Position numbers and translations under genes: made by a program
Shown here: in pieces, positions 18,136 through 27,939 of the stretch
How positions within the stretch are numbered: position 1 is the stretch's first letter
How the letters are laid out: every line of letters begins with the position of its first letter
The notes under the pieces: generated by a model
The model's database searches: none
The model's input: the letters and a program-made list of their open reading frames with translations, nothing else
Told to the model about the DNA's origin: nothing
From: Pseudomonadota bacterium
Lineage (GTDB): Bacteria; Desulfobacterota; Desulfobulbia; Desulfobulbales; Desulfocapsaceae
Assembly: GCA_018817385.1 (NCBI GenBank)
Contig: JAHIUA010000023.1
Coordinates: forward strand, 1-64,000
Length of the DNA: 64,000 nt
Direction: 5' to 3'

Positions 18136-20085
18136 CTATTGTATCAGTTGGCTGTCGTTCATAGCCAATCGGCCTTGGATGTATTTCTTCAGTTCTGGAA
18201 TCAACTGGTAACCAGAGTACAAAAGTGTTTTATACTGTTCTTTTGCTTTTTGAGGTTGGCCCATATTGTCATAGATGCGTGCCTTGGAGATCATTGTGTC
18301 TACAGTTTCACCATAGACCTTATTGTATCGATCGAGCAGTTTGAGTGCGGCTTCAGGTTGGTCTTTCTCTTCACTGAAAGCAGCATAACTAATAAGGGCT
18401 TCTTTCATTGGTGGTTCTCCACTGATACTCTGCGAGAAAAAGTCGATGGCTTCAGGAATTTGATCCATATTGGCCGATCCTATTGCTGCGTAAAGTGCTG
18501 CCTGGAAATTCTTGGGGTCTATTTTAAGACTCTCTTTGGCATAATGTACGGCCTTGACATTCATCCCAAGGTCGGCCAGATAAAGAACTGCAAGTTTGTT
18601 GGAGATATGGACGTTGTTCGGCCATAGTTTGAACGCCTGTTCGTAAAAGTTGGCGGCATCATCAAGGTCATCATTGTTTTCTTCAATCTTTGCCTTACGC
18701 AACAGTTCTTTTGCATGCATAATTTCAACAGGCTGGTTCATGGACTGTTGAATAATCAGTGCCTCTTGCTCAACAACTTCAATATCTGCCTCAAAAGAAA
18801 GGTTGTCGGTAGCCCTATCCGGCCAGGTAAAATTATTGTTGGCAGGATATATGACGATCGTGTTGTGCCGTTCTTCTTTTTTGAGATTTTTCAAATTCAA
18901 AATGATATCAAGAGCAAAATCCCATGGTACATCGTTTAAGGCCAGGGTCAAAGAGCCACTGACGGCCTCATCGACAATGAGATTTACGTCACTTATCTGG
19001 CGGAATAATCGGAAAACGTTGTGTAAATCGATCTTGTAAAAATCAACGCTGATGCGTTTGCTTTTGTAGCCGGAAAATTGGAAAGAGTCCTGCATCGCCT
19101 CAGCGGCAGTTGGTTGCGTATTGCCAGGCTGAGGTCCACTGATTAATGCGGCTTCTGATGAATCAATGAGTGCTTCCAGGGTGGGGTCAACATTCATTGC
19201 CGAAGGATTCGACTTGTTGTTGCTGGGTGCAGGAGTTGTGGCAGCAGGAGCCATCTTTTCAGTCAATGGGGTCTCGTCGATGGTGACCAGTAATCCCTGT
19301 GGAACGGTGTTAACAGTGTAGGTAAATAAGCCCTTTTGTCCGGAGTCAAAAACAACACGAACTCCAGAACCTCGGGTTGCAACACGAATTTTGTCTAGAT
19401 TGGTGCCTACCTGTTTTTCTCTTACCAGTTCCGATGCATCAATGTTGTTGATGTCAAGGAACATGGCGTCAGGGAGCTCTGCACGGCCAGTGACCGTGTC
19501 CTGACGATAATTGGTTACCGGGTTGTCAGCGACTAAAAGAACTTCTGTTTGGTTGTCCTTTTGGCGAACAACAATGTCATGTAATGAAACTACTGCTTCT
19601 GGGGTAGCTACTGCTGCTGCTGCCTGAACACCTTCTCCTGGGTCGGCACCGGTTTTCGGAAAAAGTTGAATGGAGATGTCGTTTTCTATGCGATCAACTT
19701 TATAGGTATGACCTTGGCCAAGGGAAATTTCAAAACGAGTAATCGCTGGTCCCTGATCATTCAAGGTTGAAATTTTCAGTGTGGCAAAGTCATTTTCAGG
19801 GATGATGTCTGCTGTGTTGATGTTTTCGGCTATCTTTGCCTCGGCAATATCCAGGACTAATCGCGATGGATTGAAGAGTTCATACATCGTATAGGCAGGA
19901 GCACTGTCGCCTACAATAACCATGGCTAAGGCGTTATGCTGCAGGTCTGTTTTGATCTTGTTAATGGTGTACACTCCGGTTTGCGTGGCTTCGCCTTCAG
20001 CCTGAGCAATGTTCGCTGAGAAAACGAACAGGGAGCAGAAAATGGAAAAAATTGCCAGATGGTATGTGGAGAGCTTCCTGTACAT
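18136..20085 (-). CDS. PilQ N-terminal-half-like protein: AMIN, STN and TPR domains without secretin core
   Basis: The 649-residue protein has a Sec signal peptide (cleavage near AQAEG, residue 29). An AMIN domain follows (MYELFNPSRLVLDIAEAKI, about residues 65-130), a second AMIN-like stretch reaches about 270, and a linker rich in Pro, Ala and Thr follows. An STN domain covers about residues 345-415 (DFYKIDLHNVFRLFRQISDVNLIVDEAV ... ALNDVPWDFALDIIL), as in PilQ. Instead of the secretin barrel, the C-terminal 200 residues are TPR repeats (DDAANFYEQAFKLWPNN, AVHYAKESLKIDPKN). It is therefore a periplasmic peptidoglycan-binding partner of the secretin, combining PilQ-like AMIN/STN with a Tgl/PilF-like TPR role. 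It overlaps the expected pilQ position in pilMNOPQ. Confidence 0.8.
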   Translation of the reverse strand: MYRKLSTYHLAIFSIFCSLFVFSANIAQAEGEATQTGVYTINKIKTDLQHNALAMVIVGDSAPAYTMYELFNPSRLVLDIAEAKIAENINTADIIPENDFATLKISTLNDQGPAITRFEISLGQGHTYKVDRIENDISIQLFPKTGADPGEGVQAAAAVATPEAVVSLHDIVVRQKDNQTEVLLVADNPVTNYRQDTVTGRAELPDAMFLDINNIDASELVREKQVGTNLDKIRVATRGSGVRVVFDSGQKGLFTYTVNTVPQGLLVTIDETPLTEKMAPAATTPAPSNNKSNPSAMNVDPTLEALIDSSEAALISGPQPGNTQPTAAEAMQDSFQFSGYKSKRISVDFYKIDLHNVFRLFRQISDVNLIVDEAVSGSLTLALNDVPWDFALDIILNLKNLKKEERHNTIVIYPANNNFTWPDRATDNLSFEADIEVVEQEALIIQQSMNQPVEIMHAKELLRKAKIEENNDDLDDAANFYEQAFKLWPNNVHISNKLAVLYLADLGMNVKAVHYAKESLKIDPKNFQAALYAAIGSANMDQIPEAIDFFSQSISGEPPMKEALISYAAFSEEKDQPEAALKLLDRYNKVYGETVDTMISKARIYDNMGQPQKAKEQYKTLLYSGYQLIPELKKYIQGRLAMNDSQLIQ

Positions 20086-20088
20086 TGT

Positions 20089-20637
20089 TTACTCTTCTCC
20101 CTCTTTCTTTAGAAGCATCACTATGTTACTTGTTAATTTTTCACCCGCACGGGTGAAAGCAGTTTCTTCAATAATAACCTGATTTGGTACGATTGATTTA
20201 ATGATACCACGTTTTCCTATCTTCATGCCTGCTTGGAGAATATACCCTCTCCCTGTAAAATCTTCAGCCATGGCAAATTCGTTGTTCTCAACCATCATAA
20301 TCGCCACCAGATTCAATTGACCTGGTTCGAACAACTGCATCCCGGATAATTGTTCGTCTATTGGAACAATTTCATTCAAATTCGAGGTGGCAGCTTTTTT
20401 CGTAATAAATGGAACAAAAGGGTCAGGTCTGCCTTCAATACGATAGACGAAAAGATTTTCCTGGTTCTGTTGTGGAGGGGTCACAGAATCCACAGCGTTT
20501 TTCACATCCTGAGGAGAAGTGGAATCCCCTGGTGTTGAAAGGGCATGGGCAGGGAAATGACAGATGAGGCCGAAAAACAACAAAGCCGGAAAGGCCATGA
20601 CCATTATTTTTTTATGCTGGGAAGTTGATGTTTTCAT
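20089..20637 (-). CDS. pilP: Type IV pilus assembly protein PilP
   Basis: The 182-residue product has a hydrophobic N-terminal segment (residues about 12-32) without an obvious lipobox. The typical PilP block follows: YRIEGRPDPFVPFI, LFEPGQLNLVAIM, FAMAEDFTGRGYILQAGMKIG, and the final NIVMLLKKEGEE. PilP links the inner-membrane PilMNO complex to the secretin. It lies 12 bases after pilO and 3 bases before the next gene, within one operon. Confidence 0.88.
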   Translation of the reverse strand: MKTSTSQHKKIMVMAFPALLFFGLICHFPAHALSTPGDSTSPQDVKNAVDSVTPPQQNQENLFVYRIEGRPDPFVPFITKKAATSNLNEIVPIDEQLSGMQLFEPGQLNLVAIMMVENNEFAMAEDFTGRGYILQAGMKIGKRGIIKSIVPNQVIIEETAFTRAGEKLTSNIVMLLKKEGEE

Positions 20638-20649
20638 AGGCCGGATGAA

Positions 20650-21282
20650 TTATCTTTTTCCTTTTTTATTTTTGTCTTCAGGTTTGCTGACTTGTTGATT
20701 AGTAAATCTGTAGGTGACTAATCGACAGCTGGAATTTAAAAGCATCTCGCCACTTACCTGCGCCGGGCCACCCATGTTGATATTGGAGACAGCCACGATA
20801 CGATCAAGTTTGCTGACCTGGTCCAGAAAAATTCCCATATTATGGTATGGGCCTCGGACTTGAATATCAACCGGGATTTCAGAATAAAAATCTTTAGGGA
20901 TGTCGGCAAGGGGCTTGAAAGTGAGAAAGTCCAGACCTGATCCCCGACCCAAGGCTGATATGTTGGTCAAGAGGCTGGGGATTTCTTTTTCCTTGGGCAG
21001 CAGTGTTGCGGTCTCATTGAATAGTGTCTCTGTTGCATCGAGTTCGGCCTGTAACTTCGGACGATTAGCAGCCGTTGCTTTGGCCTTCTTCAGTTCCTGG
21101 CTGAGGCCTCCTTTTTGTTTTAAGAGCGCTGAGATCTTGTCGCTTTGTGGCTGGAACCAGAAAAAAATAAAGAGAACCACAGGAAGCAGAAACAAGAGCG
21201 CAGCAATGGCAATTTTCAGCTTTTTGTCAAGCGGAATGTATTTTTCGTCTATGAAGGTCGCAAATGCGTTGTTCTTTTTCAT
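20650..21282 (-). CDS. pilO: Type IV pilus inner-membrane protein PilO
   Basis: The 210-residue protein has a short cytoplasmic N-terminus, one transmembrane segment (about residues 24-45, IAIAALLFLLPVVLFIFFW), a coiled coil (about 50-110), and a ferredoxin-like periplasmic domain with the family segment FYSEIPVDIQVRGPYHNMGIFLDQVSKL near 135-165. It pairs with PilN. The C-terminus is basic and likely disordered. Confidence 0.9.
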   Translation of the reverse strand: MKKNNAFATFIDEKYIPLDKKLKIAIAALLFLLPVVLFIFFWFQPQSDKISALLKQKGGLSQELKKAKATAANRPKLQAELDATETLFNETATLLPKEKEIPSLLTNISALGRGSGLDFLTFKPLADIPKDFYSEIPVDIQVRGPYHNMGIFLDQVSKLDRIVAVSNINMGGPAQVSGEMLLNSSCRLVTYRFTNQQVSKPEDKNKKGKR

Positions 21283-21300
21283 ACGCCGCTGAGTTCTCTG

Positions 21301-21879
21301 TTAGTTCTGTTTTGGAGTTTCGTCGCTTTGATTTTCAGGGCTTGCGATAGAGCAAGCCAATGAAAAGCTCTTCAGGTCACGACCAGATACGTTTTTCAGG
21401 GAGGCATTAGAGAGATCCACTGCAGTAATATATGGAGATTCCATTAATGCATCCATGAATTGAGCTATGGTCCTGTTGTCCAGAGCCGTTCCTGTCAATA
21501 GAAGGCTTGGGCCTTGTTGTTTGAGGGATTCTAACCACATTCGTTTGTTGTCGACTTTGTTGGCGACTTCGTCAAGAATATGGACAGTTATGGAAGAGTC
21601 CCTTTTCAACGCTTTTATGATGTTAATTTTGTTTTCCAGGTCCTTTTTGACTTGTTCCAGGCGTTTCATTTCAGCAAGGATGGGGGCATACGTCGCTGTC
21701 TCTTTCTTGAGTTCCGAAATTGAGTTCTCGATACTGGTTGTCTTGGTAATCTGGAGAAAAGCGACAGTTCCCAGAATAAGAAAAAGAAGGACAAGTAGCG
21801 CAATGAAGCTGGCTATCTGGTTGCGTGCCTTGGCACGTTTTTTCAGTTGTCGTATGGGGAGCAGATTAATTCTGAGCAT
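21301..21879 (-). CDS. pilN: Type IV pilus inner-membrane protein PilN
   Basis: The start MLRINLLPIRQLKK contains the INLLP motif that binds PilM in the cytoplasm. A transmembrane segment follows (about residues 25-47), then a coiled coil and a PilN periplasmic domain (ITVHILDEVANKVDNKRMWLESL ... LLLTGTALDNRTIAQFMDAL). It is 18 bases upstream of pilO and 9 bases downstream of pilM, so translationally close. Confidence 0.92.
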   Translation of the reverse strand: MLRINLLPIRQLKKRAKARNQIASFIALLVLLFLILGTVAFLQITKTTSIENSISELKKETATYAPILAEMKRLEQVKKDLENKINIIKALKRDSSITVHILDEVANKVDNKRMWLESLKQQGPSLLLTGTALDNRTIAQFMDALMESPYITAVDLSNASLKNVSGRDLKSFSLACSIASPENQSDETPKQN

Positions 21880-21888
21880 AATTGCAGC

Positions 21889-22947
21889 CTATATCACTGA
21901 TGGACGGATAGCTATACCTGTGGCAATAGCCATTTCTGGTCCAATGGTATTCAGGTAATCCGCGTCTATTTTTTTGTTGTTGACTGTCATGTTGGCAAAT
22001 GGGTTGAAGAGTTCTACCGCAATACCGGTTTCACTGGTCAGAAAGTCGGCAAGACCTGCGACTTTTGCACCGCCGCCACTGAGGACCAGGCGGGTAAGGG
22101 GTTCATCTGCATGATTGGCATGGTATAAATCAATAGCTTTTTTTATTTCAAGAACCCATTGGGTGCAGGTGGTTGAGAAAATATCCTCAATCTGCTCCTG
22201 TCTATCTCCTGCTGGGAGATGGCCGAGTTTTAAAGCTTCCGCTTCTTCAAACTCGATGTCAAAGGCATTTTGAATCTGTTCTGTCAGTTGGCGACTCCCC
22301 ACAACAATGTCTCGGGCTACCACTGAAGTTCCCTTCGATATAATATTGATATTCATCTTTGTCGCCCCAATATCAACCAAGGCAACATTCTCATCTTTTG
22401 GATAGTTGTATTCGTAGGTGTTTTCCAGAGCAAACCCATCTACATCGACGATGACTGGTTGCAGGTTTATGCTTCTCAGCATCTCCAGATAGTCATCAAC
22501 GATTTCCTTTTTTGCAGCGACCAGCATGACATCGGTACGATCAGATCCATCTTTGTTGGTTTTCAGGTCTTGAAAATCGAGGTATACGTCGTCAATGTCA
22601 AACGGTATGTACTGTTCTGCTTCAGACAAAATATGTTCTTCAAGCTCTTTTTCCGTCATAACGGCAAGGTTGACTTTTTTGACAATGACGGAATAACCGG
22701 AGATGGAGAATCCGATCTTCTTCTTCTTAATTTTGAGATTCTTGAAGAGTTCGGCAATCGCTTGGCCTACGATTTCCGGCTCGTTCAGGGTACCATCATC
22801 TACTGCATCTTCTGGAAGGGTCGCACTTCCCAGGTTGACGACTGCATAGGCCTTGTCTGTTCGTTTGAGCTGACAGACTTTGACTGCATGTGAGCCGATG
22901 TCTACACCAACGACCAAGTCTTCTCTTGATAGGAAAGGCAGTTTCAT
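21889..22947 (-). CDS. pilM: Type IV pilus actin-like ATPase PilM
   Basis: Start ATG 22947 (MKLPFLSREDLVVGVDIGSHAVKVCQL) gives the normal 350-residue length; an ATG at 23004 is in frame but adds an unrelated leader. Actin-like motifs are VGVDIGSHAVK (phosphate 1), ENVALVDIGATKMNINI (phosphate 2) and LVLSGGGAKVAGLADFL (adenosine). PilM is the cytoplasmic partner of PilN and begins the leftward operon pilM-N-O-P, AMIN/STN protein, secretin, lipoprotein. Confidence 0.93.
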   Translation of the reverse strand: MKLPFLSREDLVVGVDIGSHAVKVCQLKRTDKAYAVVNLGSATLPEDAVDDGTLNEPEIVGQAIAELFKNLKIKKKKIGFSISGYSVIVKKVNLAVMTEKELEEHILSEAEQYIPFDIDDVYLDFQDLKTNKDGSDRTDVMLVAAKKEIVDDYLEMLRSINLQPVIVDVDGFALENTYEYNYPKDENVALVDIGATKMNINIISKGTSVVARDIVVGSRQLTEQIQNAFDIEFEEAEALKLGHLPAGDRQEQIEDIFSTTCTQWVLEIKKAIDLYHANHADEPLTRLVLSGGGAKVAGLADFLTSETGIAVELFNPFANMTVNNKKIDADYLNTIGPEMAIATGIAIRPSVI

Positions 22948-23344
22948 GATTGTTTGCTGATAACAGTATAAATAAGAGTAGTGGAAATATAAATCTGTAT
23001 CCAAGAATAATTTCAGAGGATTACAGTCACTGATAGCTAATGTATATTTAGGACATAAAAAAAAACATTTGTCAAGGAACGCCTCAGAAAAAAGAATATC
23101 TTCTTTCTGCTATAACAAGGGGTTAAGGAAAAGGGGTGCGCTCCTTGGTCCTTTTTGTACTATATGTAGCAGTTTCCCGGCACGATTCCTCACTATATGG
23201 TATGACAACTGTTGTTAAGGGGCTGGCCGGAAGCGACTGGTTTTATTTTAAATGCAGGGAACTATCTTGAAATTGGTTGATGTTTGAGGTACGTTCACCA
23301 AAAAATACAGTATTGTAGCTGCACATAAACGACGTCAATTCAGG
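22948..23344. other. Divergent promoter region between pilM and lepB
   Basis: This gap separates two divergent transcription units. It is AT-rich near 23040-23100 and should hold promoters for both. I see no repeat, RNA gene or clear hexamer pair strong enough to call. Confidence 0.4.
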
Positions 23345-23998
23345 GTGGTTATTTTGAGTTCCCCAAAACATGAAAAATCAGTAATTCGTGAGTATACAGA
23401 AGCGATTCTCGTAGCGATTGTCCTTGCCCTCTTTATCAGGAGTTTTGTGGTTCAGGCTTTTAAAATTCCTTCCGGGTCAATGCTGCCCACCCTCCAGATT
23501 GGTGATCATCTGCTGGTGAATAAGTTTATCTACGGTGTGAAAATTCCCATTGTCGGAACAGTTCTTGTCCCATGGAAGACTCCTGCTCGTGATGATGTGG
23601 TGGTCTTTCGATTTCCCAAAGATCGTTCCATTGATTACATTAAACGGGTTGTGGCCGTGGCAGGGGACACCGTGGAGATGAAAAACAAGCAACTCTATGT
23701 CAATGGAGAAGCGGCAAATAATCCCCATGCCCATAATACCACTCATACGATTATGGAGTCCAGCGCTGGTCCTCGTGATAATATGGGACCGGTCAAGGTT
23801 CCCGAAGGGAGAATATTTGTCATGGGAGACAACCGCGATAATAGCTATGACAGTCGATTCTGGGGATTTGTTGACTTAAATGACGTCCTCGGAAAGGCAT
23901 TTATACTCTATTGGTCATGGGATATTGATGAACCACTTTTCTCAGTTGACCGTGTGGCCTCAATTCGTTGGAGTCGGTTTGGTGATATTATTAATTGA
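23345..23998 (+). CDS. lepB: Signal peptidase I
   Basis: The protein of about 214-217 residues has one N-terminal transmembrane segment (AILVAIVLALFIRSFVV), the catalytic Ser in KIPSGSMLPTL near residue 42, and the catalytic Lys in DYIKRVVAVAGDTV near 97. The late MGDNRDNSYDSRFWG box near 160 is diagnostic. It cleaves Sec and Tat signal peptides on the periplasmic face. The start is either GTG 23345 or TTG 23354; the latter places GGTGG at better spacing. It begins a series of housekeeping genes on the plus strand. Confidence 0.93.
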   Translation: MVILSSPKHEKSVIREYTEAILVAIVLALFIRSFVVQAFKIPSGSMLPTLQIGDHLLVNKFIYGVKIPIVGTVLVPWKTPARDDVVVFRFPKDRSIDYIKRVVAVAGDTVEMKNKQLYVNGEAANNPHAHNTTHTIMESSAGPRDNMGPVKVPEGRIFVMGDNRDNSYDSRFWGFVDLNDVLGKAFILYWSWDIDEPLFSVDRVASIRWSRFGDIIN

Positions 23999-24053
23999 TC
24001 CAAGTCATTGGTATGGTGAAGAGTGTCCTGATGTTCTGCCCTCCTGATGGTGA

Positions 24054-25010
24054 ATGGGAAACGTGAAAGAAAAATATCGATTTAAACATAAGCACATTCT
24101 AGGTATTGAGCAGTTCTCTGCTGCTGATATATTTTATATCCTTGATACCGCAACATCTTTCAAAGAAATATCCAGCCGCAATATTAAGAAGGTCCCCACC
24201 CTGAGGGGGAAGACCATCATCAATTTCTTTTTTGAGCCCTCTACAAGGACCCGTCTCTCTTTCGAGATTGCTGCAAAGCGAATGAGTGCAGATACCTTTA
24301 ATATTGCAGCCTCAACCAGCTCCGCCCAGAAAGGGGAAACCCTGATCGATACGGCCTGTAATCTGCAGGCCATGAATCCCGATATCATTATTATCCGCCA
24401 TTCCAGTTCAGGAGCCCCCCTTCTTCTCAGTCGTTATGTCAATGCGGCCATCATCAACGCCGGGGACGGAGCCCATGAGCATCCAAGTCAGGCGCTTCTG
24501 GATATGATGACTGTTCGGGAGCATAAGGGAAAAATAGAGGGATTGAAAGTGGCCATTGTTGGGGATATTACCCATAGTCGGGTGGCCCATTCCAATATTG
24601 TCGGGTTTACCAAGCTGGGGGCAGAGGTCAGGGTGGCAGGACCTGCTACTTTTATGCCGCCGCACATCGATACTCTTGGGGCCCGCCTCTGTAAAAATGT
24701 AGAGGATGCAGTACGGGATGCTGATGTGGTGATGGCACTGAGAATCCAGAAGGAACGGCAGGATGACCCCCTGATCCCCTCACTGCGTGAGTATTCCCAG
24801 TTCTATGGTATTAACCGATCTCTCCTGCGGTACGCCAGTCCGGATGTCTTGATCATGCATCCCGGGCCGATCAATCGCGGGGTGGAAATGAGTCCGGACG
24901 TCGCCGATGGTCCAGGTTCCGTCATCCTCGAGCAGGTGACAAATGGGGTGGCCGTACGTATGGCCCTGCTTTATCTGGTTATGGGGACTGAGGGGAGTAA
25001 GGGGGAATGA
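24054..25010 (+). CDS. pyrB: Aspartate carbamoyltransferase catalytic subunit
   Basis: The 318-residue enzyme has the carbamoyl-phosphate site [13 protein letters not shown] near residue 63, SSAQKGET near 90, [10 protein letters not shown], and the aspartate-side [19 protein letters not shown] near 275. It makes carbamoyl aspartate in pyrimidine synthesis. The stop overlaps the pyrC start, so the two are translationally coupled. No pyrI regulatory subunit is present; the class that pairs with a pyrC-type protein is suggested by the context. Confidence 0.95.
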   Translation: MGNVKEKYRFKHKHILGIEQFSAADIFYILDTATSFKEISSRNIKKVPTLRGKTIINFFFEPSTRTRLSFEIAAKRMSADTFNIAASTSSAQKGETLIDTACNLQAMNPDIIIIRHSSSGAPLLLSRYVNAAIINAGDGAHEHPSQALLDMMTVREHKGKIEGLKVAIVGDITHSRVAHSNIVGFTKLGAEVRVAGPATFMPPHIDTLGARLCKNVEDAVRDADVVMALRIQKERQDDPLIPSLREYSQFYGINRSLLRYASPDVLIMHPGPINRGVEMSPDVADGPGSVILEQVTNGVAVRMALLYLVMGTEGSKGE

Positions 25011-26287
25011 AGACAATGATAACGATCTTGCAAAATGGCCGTCTCATTGATCCAGTAAGCGGGATTGATGTCAGTGGAGATCTCTGGTTGGAGAATGGTG
25101 TCATTATCCCTGCTCGAGAGTCTTTTCCGGAGAACTCTCTGGTATTTGACCTGCAGGGAAAGTGGATTGTGCCCGGACTGATTGATATGCATGTCCATCT
25201 CCGCGATCCAGGAGAAGAGTATAAAGAGACCGTGGCCTCCGGCACCAGGGCTGCAGCAGCAGGTGGTTTTACTGCCGTGGCCTGTATGCCCAATACCCGG
25301 CCGGTGAATGATAATGCCGCCGTCACTCGTTTTATCCTCGAGGCTGCTCGTAGTGCCTCTGCCAGAGTATACCCTGTCGGTGCTATCAGCAAGGGGAGTC
25401 ATGGCGAAGGGCTGGCCGAGTATGGTGAGTTGAAAGGGGCTGGTGCTGTTGCCGTAACAGATGACGGCCTCCCGGTCCTGGACAGCCAGTTGATGCGTCG
25501 AGCCTTGGAGTATGCGGGCAGTCATGATCTCCTGGTGATCTCTCATTCGGAAGAGATCGCTCTGAGTCGTAACGGTTCCATGAACGAGGGTGTGGTATCC
25601 ACCCGCCTTGGCCTGCGTGGAATTCCGGTCGCTGCCGAGTCTATTATGGTCTATCGGGAGTTGGCCCTTGCTGAACTGACTGGCCAGCGTATCCATATAG
25701 CCCATGTGAGTACCTCCGCAGCCACAGATCTCATTCGCCGGGCAAAGGCCCGGGGCGTTCAGGTAACGGCCGAGACCACGCCGCACTATTTCACCCTCAC
25801 CGAAGAGGCGGTGGCGGAATATGATACGAATGCCAAAATGAATCCGCCCCTTCGTACCGAGGCCGATCGCCAGGCCATACGAGAAGGGTTGCGAGACGGT
25901 ACCTTTGATGTCATAGCCACCGATCATGCTCCTCATTCAGTATTGGAAAAGGAACTGGAGTTTGATCAGGCGGCAAACGGGATCATTGGTCTTGAGACTT
26001 CATTGCCGCTTTCCTTGAATCTTGTTCGGGAGGGAGTGATCGATGCCATGCGTCTGGTGGAGTTGATGTCATCAGCCCCTGCCCGTATCCTCAGAGTCCA
26101 GGGAGGCACACTTGCTGTGGGCAGTGTTGCCGATGTTACCGTGATTGATCCCGAGCGCGAATTTATCTATACTCGTGATTCTATTCTCTCCAAGGGAAAG
26201 AATTCCCCCTTTCTCGACTGGAAGCTGCGGGGCAAGGCTGTGCTCACCATCATGGGTGGTCGTATCACCCATAATGCAATGGAGTGA
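25007..26287 (+). CDS. pyrC: Dihydroorotase (multifunctional complex type)
   Basis: The 426-residue amidohydrolase has the zinc site [17 protein letters not shown] near residue 60, [10 protein letters not shown] near 95, HSEE near 182, HVSTS near 235, and TDHAPHS near 308. It closes carbamoyl aspartate to dihydroorotate. The ATG overlaps the pyrB stop by four bases (ATGA); a second ATG at 25016 gives [13 protein letters not shown], the conserved opening. It ends 18 bases before the convergent queC. Confidence 0.94.
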   Translation: MKTMITILQNGRLIDPVSGIDVSGDLWLENGVIIPARESFPENSLVFDLQGKWIVPGLIDMHVHLRDPGEEYKETVASGTRAAAAGGFTAVACMPNTRPVNDNAAVTRFILEAARSASARVYPVGAISKGSHGEGLAEYGELKGAGAVAVTDDGLPVLDSQLMRRALEYAGSHDLLVISHSEEIALSRNGSMNEGVVSTRLGLRGIPVAAESIMVYRELALAELTGQRIHIAHVSTSAATDLIRRAKARGVQVTAETTPHYFTLTEEAVAEYDTNAKMNPPLRTEADRQAIREGLRDGTFDVIATDHAPHSVLEKELEFDQAANGIIGLETSLPLSLNLVREGVIDAMRLVELMSSAPARILRVQGGTLAVGSVADVTVIDPEREFIYTRDSILSKGKNSPFLDWKLRGKAVLTIMGGRITHNAME

Positions 26288-26305
26288 GAGAGGGATGCTC
26301 TTCGT

Positions 26306-27034
26306 CTACCCTGCAGTTTTTTTCTGTCCGCTTTTTTTCACATAGTCGATAGGGTCTTCGACGCCTGCCTGGGCAAAGCCTTTCAACCGTAACCGGCAGG
26401 CGTCACAGCGGCCGCAGGCCAGGTTCCCTGCCGGATCGTAACAGCTGTGGGTCTTGCTGTAATCCACTCCCAGGGAAATTCCGGTATTGATGATTTCTGC
26501 TTTGCTCATGGAGAGCAGGGGGGCATGAATAATGAACGGGCTGCTCCCCTCGACTCCAGCTTTGGTCCCCAGGTTGGCCATGGCGGTAAAGGCCTGAAGA
26601 AATTCGGGCCGGCAGTCAGGGTATCCTGAATAGTCGACAGCATTGACTCCGATGAAGATGTCCGAGGCACCGAGGACCTCTGCCCAGGCAACAGCATGGG
26701 AAAGAAAGATGGTGTTGCGGGCCGGGACATAGGTGACGGGGATTTCTTCCTGATCTGCTTCAGAATCTCTGTCTTTAGGGACAGCAATGGTGTCGGTGAG
26801 GGCGGAACCACCAATTTTGTCCAGGTCCAGATTGAGAATGAGGTGTTTGGCAACCCCGCTTTCCCTGGCGGACTGTATTGCTTTGTCCAGCTCAATCGTC
26901 TGTTTCTGGCCATAACGGAAGCTGAGGCAGTAGCAGGAATAACCCTGGCTTTTGGCAATGGCCAGGACGGTGGTGGAATCCAGGCCACCGCTGAAAAGGA
27001 TGACCGCTTTTTTTGTCTCATTGCTGGGTGTCAT
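26306..27034 (-). CDS. queC: 7-cyano-7-deazaguanine synthase (queuosine pathway)
   Basis: The 242-residue ATP-dependent ligase has the pyrophosphate loop SGGLDSTT near residue 16, the [18 protein letters not shown] segment near 105, and a C-terminal zinc site [19 protein letters not shown]. It converts 7-carboxy-7-deazaguanine to preQ0. It overlaps the sfsA stop (ATGA), so both are in one transcript. Other queuosine genes are not in view. Confidence 0.95.
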   Translation of the reverse strand: MTPSNETKKAVILFSGGLDSTTVLAIAKSQGYSCYCLSFRYGQKQTIELDKAIQSARESGVAKHLILNLDLDKIGGSALTDTIAVPKDRDSEADQEEIPVTYVPARNTIFLSHAVAWAEVLGASDIFIGVNAVDYSGYPDCRPEFLQAFTAMANLGTKAGVEGSSPFIIHAPLLSMSKAEIINTGISLGVDYSKTHSCYDPAGNLACGRCDACRLRLKGFAQAGVEDPIDYVKKSGQKKTAG

Positions 27035-27759
27035 AATTCTTTGTTCAGGTGTTTGGCGCTGCCTTCCAGAAAGCAGGGCAGGGATTTGCGAATGCTGATA
27101 GACCGGGGACTGACTTCAGCTTGATAGACCAGGATCTGGACTCCTTGTCGGGCCACTTCTATCAGGGTCTGGGTATAGAGTGGATCGATATGGGCAGCAG
27201 GTCTGAATCGATCTGCATCCGTGCGTTGGACACAGAAAAAGATGACTCCCTGAGATCCCTTTTGTACCAGGTCGGCCAGTTCACGCAGGTGCTTGGTGCC
27301 TCTGGCAGTCACGGCATCTGGAAACATGGCCCAACCTTCTTCGGCAAGTGAGCAGTTTTTAATTTCTACATATATCTTTTTCTCCCCTTTTTCAAGGAGC
27401 AGGTCGAGCCTGCTGGACGCTGAGGTCTTCACTTCTCGAGTAATGGAGTCGATTCCCTGCAGCTCTTTAATTTTTTCTTCAGCAATGGCTTCGGCTACGA
27501 TATGATTGGTCAACATGGTGTTGACTCCTATCCAGGTATCTCCTTTCTGGATCATTTCAAAGGTCTGCGGATACTTACGTTGCGGGTTGGCAGATGTGGA
27601 GAGCATCACCCTGCTTCCCGGTGTTGAGCAACCGCGCATGGAGCCGGAATTGGGGCAGTGTACGGTAATTTCCCGACCTTCATCTGTTACAACATCAGCC
27701 AGAAAACGTTTGTAACGTTTGATGAGGGTGGCAGCCTGGAGAGGGGGGTGAAATTGCAT
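27031..27759 (-). CDS. sfsA: SfsA family protein (DNA/RNA-binding nuclease-like)
   Basis: Starting at ATG 27759 ([23 protein letters not shown]) the protein is 242 residues, normal for SfsA; the longer open frame adds an unrelated N-terminus. Motifs are [11 protein letters not shown] near residue 34, RLDLLLEKG, the PD-(D/E)XK-like [13 protein letters not shown] near 130, and [13 protein letters not shown]. It was first known from sugar fermentation stimulation in E. coli; the biochemical role is unsettled, though a nuclease fold is known for the family. It is the first gene before queC. Confidence 0.9.
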   Translation of the reverse strand: MQFHPPLQAATLIKRYKRFLADVVTDEGREITVHCPNSGSMRGCSTPGSRVMLSTSANPQRKYPQTFEMIQKGDTWIGVNTMLTNHIVAEAIAEEKIKELQGIDSITREVKTSASSRLDLLLEKGEKKIYVEIKNCSLAEEGWAMFPDAVTARGTKHLRELADLVQKGSQGVIFFCVQRTDADRFRPAAHIDPLYTQTLIEVARQGVQILVYQAEVSPRSISIRKSLPCFLEGSAKHLNKEL

Positions 27760-27939
27760 TAATAAGGGGAAGTTAAATTTTATATCAATTATGTTTAATC
27801 TTTGAAGAATTGTCTGAAATGCAGTATAAAGAATGGATCTTAAAAGGGGAAGGAGAAAGCTTCTTTCCCTTACAATTGAACCTGTCTGCTGCCGACTGGT
27901 ACAGATAAAATACAATACTTGTACAGGAGAAGCATTGTT

